Assembly: GCA_002687335.1 (NCBI GenBank) | Contig: NYZY01000082.1 | Span: forward strand, 1 to 15,930 | Reading direction: 5' to 3' | From: Chloroflexota bacterium | GTDB taxonomy: Bacteria > Chloroflexota > Dehalococcoidia > UBA1151 > UBA1328 | Length of the DNA: 15,930 bases | Part shown: one piece after another, positions 13,770-15,930 of the stretch | Position numbering within the stretch: position 1 is the stretch's first letter | How the letters are laid out: each line of letters opens with the position of its first letter | Notes under the pieces: generated by a model | The model's input: the letters and a program-made list of their open reading frames with translations, nothing else | Databases searched by the model: none | Told to the model about the DNA's origin: nothing | Translations under genes and position numbers: made by a program

Positions 13770-15052
13770 GGTGTCAACCGGTTCCGGTCTCTTGGAAATA
13801 GCACGCACTCTCGCACATTCTGTGCGCCGCTGAAGACCATTGCCAATCGATCCAGGCCAAGACCCCAACCACCGTGCGGCGGAATTCCGTAGCGGAATGG
13901 CTCCAGGTAATGATCAAAGTCGGTAGGATCCAGTTCCTGCTCACGCAATCGCTGTTCAAGCAATGTGACGTCGTGGACTCGCTGGCCGCCGGAAGTCATC
14001 TCGACCTCACGGAACATGAAATCGAAGCCCTTGCTGTGCTTCTCACCTTCGGGCTGGATATAGAATGGTTTGAGCGCCAACGGCCACTTAGTGATGAAGT
14101 AAAAACCGCCGTATTGCTCAGCAATAGCGCGTGTCGCCTCCATCGAGAGATCTTCGCCCCAGGCAATATCGACTTTCGCGCTTGCGATTTCAATCGCCTC
14201 GTCGTAGGTGATACGGGGCAACGGCAATTCAACCTCTAATGGGGCCATCTCCAACGCTGCCAGCGCCTCGGCTTCTTGCGCAACTGCACTAGCGCAGCTC
14301 GCAACCAACCGTTCCATTACTCCCATCACGTCTTCGTCATCAGCCCAGGACATCTCAATATCAATTGAAATGAATTCGTTCAAGTGGCGCGGGGTATTAT
14401 GCTCCTCAGCACGGAAAGCAGGGCCGACTTCGTAAACCCGGTCAAGGCCACCTGACATTAGTATCTGTTTGTAGAGCTGTGGTGACTGAGCAAGGTACGC
14501 TTCGCGGTCGAAATACTGTACCGGAAATAGTGAGGTTCCACCCTCGGTAGCTGATGCAATTATTTTCGGTGTCTGAACTTCCAGAAAGCCTTCACGTCGG
14601 AGGTGTTCATGTACGGCACCTGAGATTGCGGCGCGAATACGAAAATGGGCTGCGACATCGGAGCGTCGCAAATCTAGGTAGCGTGCATTGAGTCTCGTGT
14701 CGATTTCACTTTCGATACGGTCCACAACTCCAAGCGGTAGCGGCGTAGCGGCCGCGTTGAGCACCTCCAATTCTGTTGGTATTAATTCAAGGCCATTTGG
14801 AGCCTCAGCGTTAGTCTTTACTTCACCAACAACACGAACCGTCGATTCGCGTGAGATTGCAGTCCAAGTACTGAAATTGGAATCACCGACCTTTTTCTTT
14901 GGAAGTGTCAGCTGTGCTACACCTGTGGAGTCACGTAACTGCAGGAAGGCAATTCCACCTAAATTACGAGTCTCTTGCAGCCAGCCGCAGAGCACTTGCT
15001 CAGTACCATTGTCTGCTTCTGAGAGTTCACCGCAGCGTCGGGTCAGAATCAT
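13766..15052 (-). CDS. aspS: Aspartyl-tRNA synthetase, archaeal type, probably non-discriminating
   Basis: A 428-residue class II synthetase that charges tRNA-Asp. An OB-fold anticodon domain (about 15-100) precedes the catalytic core. The core has motif 1 around FLEVQTPKI (156-164), flipping loop ATEGGTSLF, AQSPQLYKQ (188-196), motif 2 FRAEEHNTPRHLNE (213-226, R214) and motif 3 GGWGLGLDR (394-402, R402), ending in the usual LFPRDRNRLTP. It lacks the bacterial insertion domain. By my alignment to the Thermococcus enzyme, the two residues linked to tRNA-Asp discrimination (W26, K85) are Q26 and P85 here. Proline at 85 is typical of enzymes that also charge tRNA-Asn. Its ATG overlaps the aRF1 stop as ATGA, so the two are coupled. 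Confidence 0.95.
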   Translation of the reverse strand: MILTRRCGELSEADNGTEQVLCGWLQETRNLGGIAFLQLRDSTGVAQLTLPKKKVGDSNFSTWTAISRESTVRVVGEVKTNAEAPNGLELIPTELEVLNAAATPLPLGVVDRIESEIDTRLNARYLDLRRSDVAAHFRIRAAISGAVHEHLRREGFLEVQTPKIIASATEGGTSLFPVQYFDREAYLAQSPQLYKQILMSGGLDRVYEVGPAFRAEEHNTPRHLNEFISIDIEMSWADDEDVMGVMERLVASCASAVAQEAEALAALEMAPLEVELPLPRITYDEAIEIASAKVDIAWGEDLSMEATRAIAEQYGGFYFITKWPLALKPFYIQPEGEKHSKGFDFMFREVEMTSGGQRVHDVTLLEQRLREQELDPTDFDHYLEPFRYGIPPHGGWGLGLDRLAMVFSGAQNVRECVLFPRDRNRLTP

Positions 15053-15930
15053 ATTGCGTACCTCAGGATTGCCGCCACCCCTCCAAATGCGTTTTGGAGT
15101 GCCGCGCCACCTTCAGTATCTGTTGAAACAAGTGCCACACTGCTGCGTGATTTTTCTGCCAGCGTTGCAAGCTCTCGAACTAGTTCCTGTTCCACTAGTT
15201 CAGAAACAAGAAGCTGGTCGACTGCACCACGCTGGAGTGCATCACGCACCTGCTTTTCGCCATAGGTCGCCAGTCCCTTACGATGTGACATCACTTCCTG
15301 CATGAACCTCTCCATAAGTTGCTTCTCCTGTACCAGCTGTACCTCCTGCAGTTTCCCGGCGGCGTTGGTCACTAGTTCACGCAAGCCAGCTTCATCAGTA
15401 TAGCCTGTGTCAAAACTGCTGAGGACCTTGCCCTGCAATTCGTACTGCAAATACTCTTTACCGATAAAATAATCCTTAGTCGCGCCCGGCCCCCCGATGA
15501 GCAATGCCTCAATATCTTTTGCACTGAAAAAGTCTTCGGCAGTACCTGCAACGCGCTTGTACCACTCATGCGCAGCCTCCTCTATAAGTCGCTCGAAACG
15601 ACGGCGTGATTGCCCTCCCTTGCCGTGCTTGGAAGGTACTTGCGAAAACATGTGTTTCAGCACCTTGATACGTGAACCGCGCAGGATCCCTAACGTCGCC
15701 TCAGAACGATCAATTACTAACAACGCGTATTGTTCCTTGATTTCCTGCAGCTGCGCTAGCGGCTCCAGAAAGAAGCGGTTATCACAGCGGTAAAGGAACG
15801 CTCCAACCGGCTCGGGAGGTGCAACCACTTCCTGAACCATTTCGGTCTGGCCAGCGCCTTTGGAAACGTGCCCAACAAAGAATATCAAGCCCGTTTCGGG
15901 CGGGGCCTTGTACGCCTTCAAACGCGACAT
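15049..15930 (-). CDS. prf1: Peptide chain release factor aRF1 (partial, 5' end beyond window)
   Basis: The C-terminal 293 residues of archaeal/eukaryotic-type class 1 release factor, which reads all three stop codons and triggers peptidyl-tRNA hydrolysis. The frame runs off the right edge. SRLKAYKAPPETGLIFFVG matches an internal stretch of aRF1/eRF1, so the first ATG seen is not the true start, and roughly 80-120 residues, including the NIKS stop-recognition domain, lie outside. The catalytic GGQ is present (PSKHGKGGQSRRRF, bases 15610-15618). The C-terminal domain ends in the family's AFGGVAAILRY. It is upstream of aspS in one operon, overlapping by four bases. Confidence 0.95.
   Translation of the reverse strand: MSRLKAYKAPPETGLIFFVGHVSKGAGQTEMVQEVVAPPEPVGAFLYRCDNRFFLEPLAQLQEIKEQYALLVIDRSEATLGILRGSRIKVLKHMFSQVPSKHGKGGQSRRRFERLIEEAAHEWYKRVAGTAEDFFSAKDIEALLIGGPGATKDYFIGKEYLQYELQGKVLSSFDTGYTDEAGLRELVTNAAGKLQEVQLVQEKQLMERFMQEVMSHRKGLATYGEKQVRDALQRGAVDQLLVSELVEQELVRELATLAEKSRSSVALVSTDTEGGAALQNAFGGVAAILRYAI

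Noticed and set aside
14688..15305. 205-codon plus-strand frame opposite aspS and aRF1
   Set aside because: It crosses two certain genes with conserved motifs on the other strand, and its product is Ser/Pro-rich without recognisable domains.
1..15930. CRISPR array, toxin-antitoxin pair or phage-defence operon
   Set aside because: No regularly spaced repeats and no nuclease, toxin or defence domains were found. Endonuclease IV is a housekeeping repair enzyme with all its metal ligands.

Overview
The window is archaeal, and I infer a marine, Thermoplasmatota-like euryarchaeon such as Marine Group II. The domain call is firm. There is an archaeal aRF1 (GGQ motif), an archaeal-type aspartyl-tRNA synthetase, a diphthine synthase (DphB), a wybutosine enzyme (Taw2) and an intronless tRNA-Val. 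TATA-like boxes lie 25-30 nt upstream of several first-in-operon start codons, as expected for leaderless transcripts, and two surface proteins carry LAGC lipoboxes. The lineage is a guess that needs a phylogeny. Genes are packed tightly, with ATGA overlaps inside operons and interlocked or abutting stop codons at convergent pairs.

Left part (1-2505), G+C-rich: dphB reads left and is followed by a 39-codon membrane miniprotein. Facing away from dphB are a YjbQ-family gene and a zinc-less medium-chain dehydrogenase.

Centre (2506-7424), clearly A+T-richer: this holds a complete-looking ammonium phosphorelay. An Amt ammonium-transporter domain is fused to a histidine kinase, followed by a stand-alone receiver and by a receiver with a roadblock-like C-terminal domain. 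A divergent Hpt phosphotransfer protein lies upstream. A plausible flow is Amt-kinase to receiver to Hpt to the roadblock-type receiver, with no DNA-binding output domain in the cluster. Taw2 (tRNA-Phe wyosine pathway) faces this cluster, shares its A+T richness, and yet overlaps the start of its operon with endonuclease IV.

Right part (7421-15930): endonuclease IV diverges from NAD kinase. NAD kinase is translationally coupled to a 482-residue protein I do not recognise. Next come tRNA-Val(GAC) with encoded CCA and two paralogous Asp-box beta-propeller lipoproteins that differ strikingly in base composition. On the other strand lies an aRF1-aspS operon, with aRF1 cut by the window edge. The AspRS carries residues typical of non-discriminating enzymes, which would imply tRNA-dependent asparagine synthesis.

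No CRISPR array, insertion sequence, integrase, rRNA or replication origin was seen.
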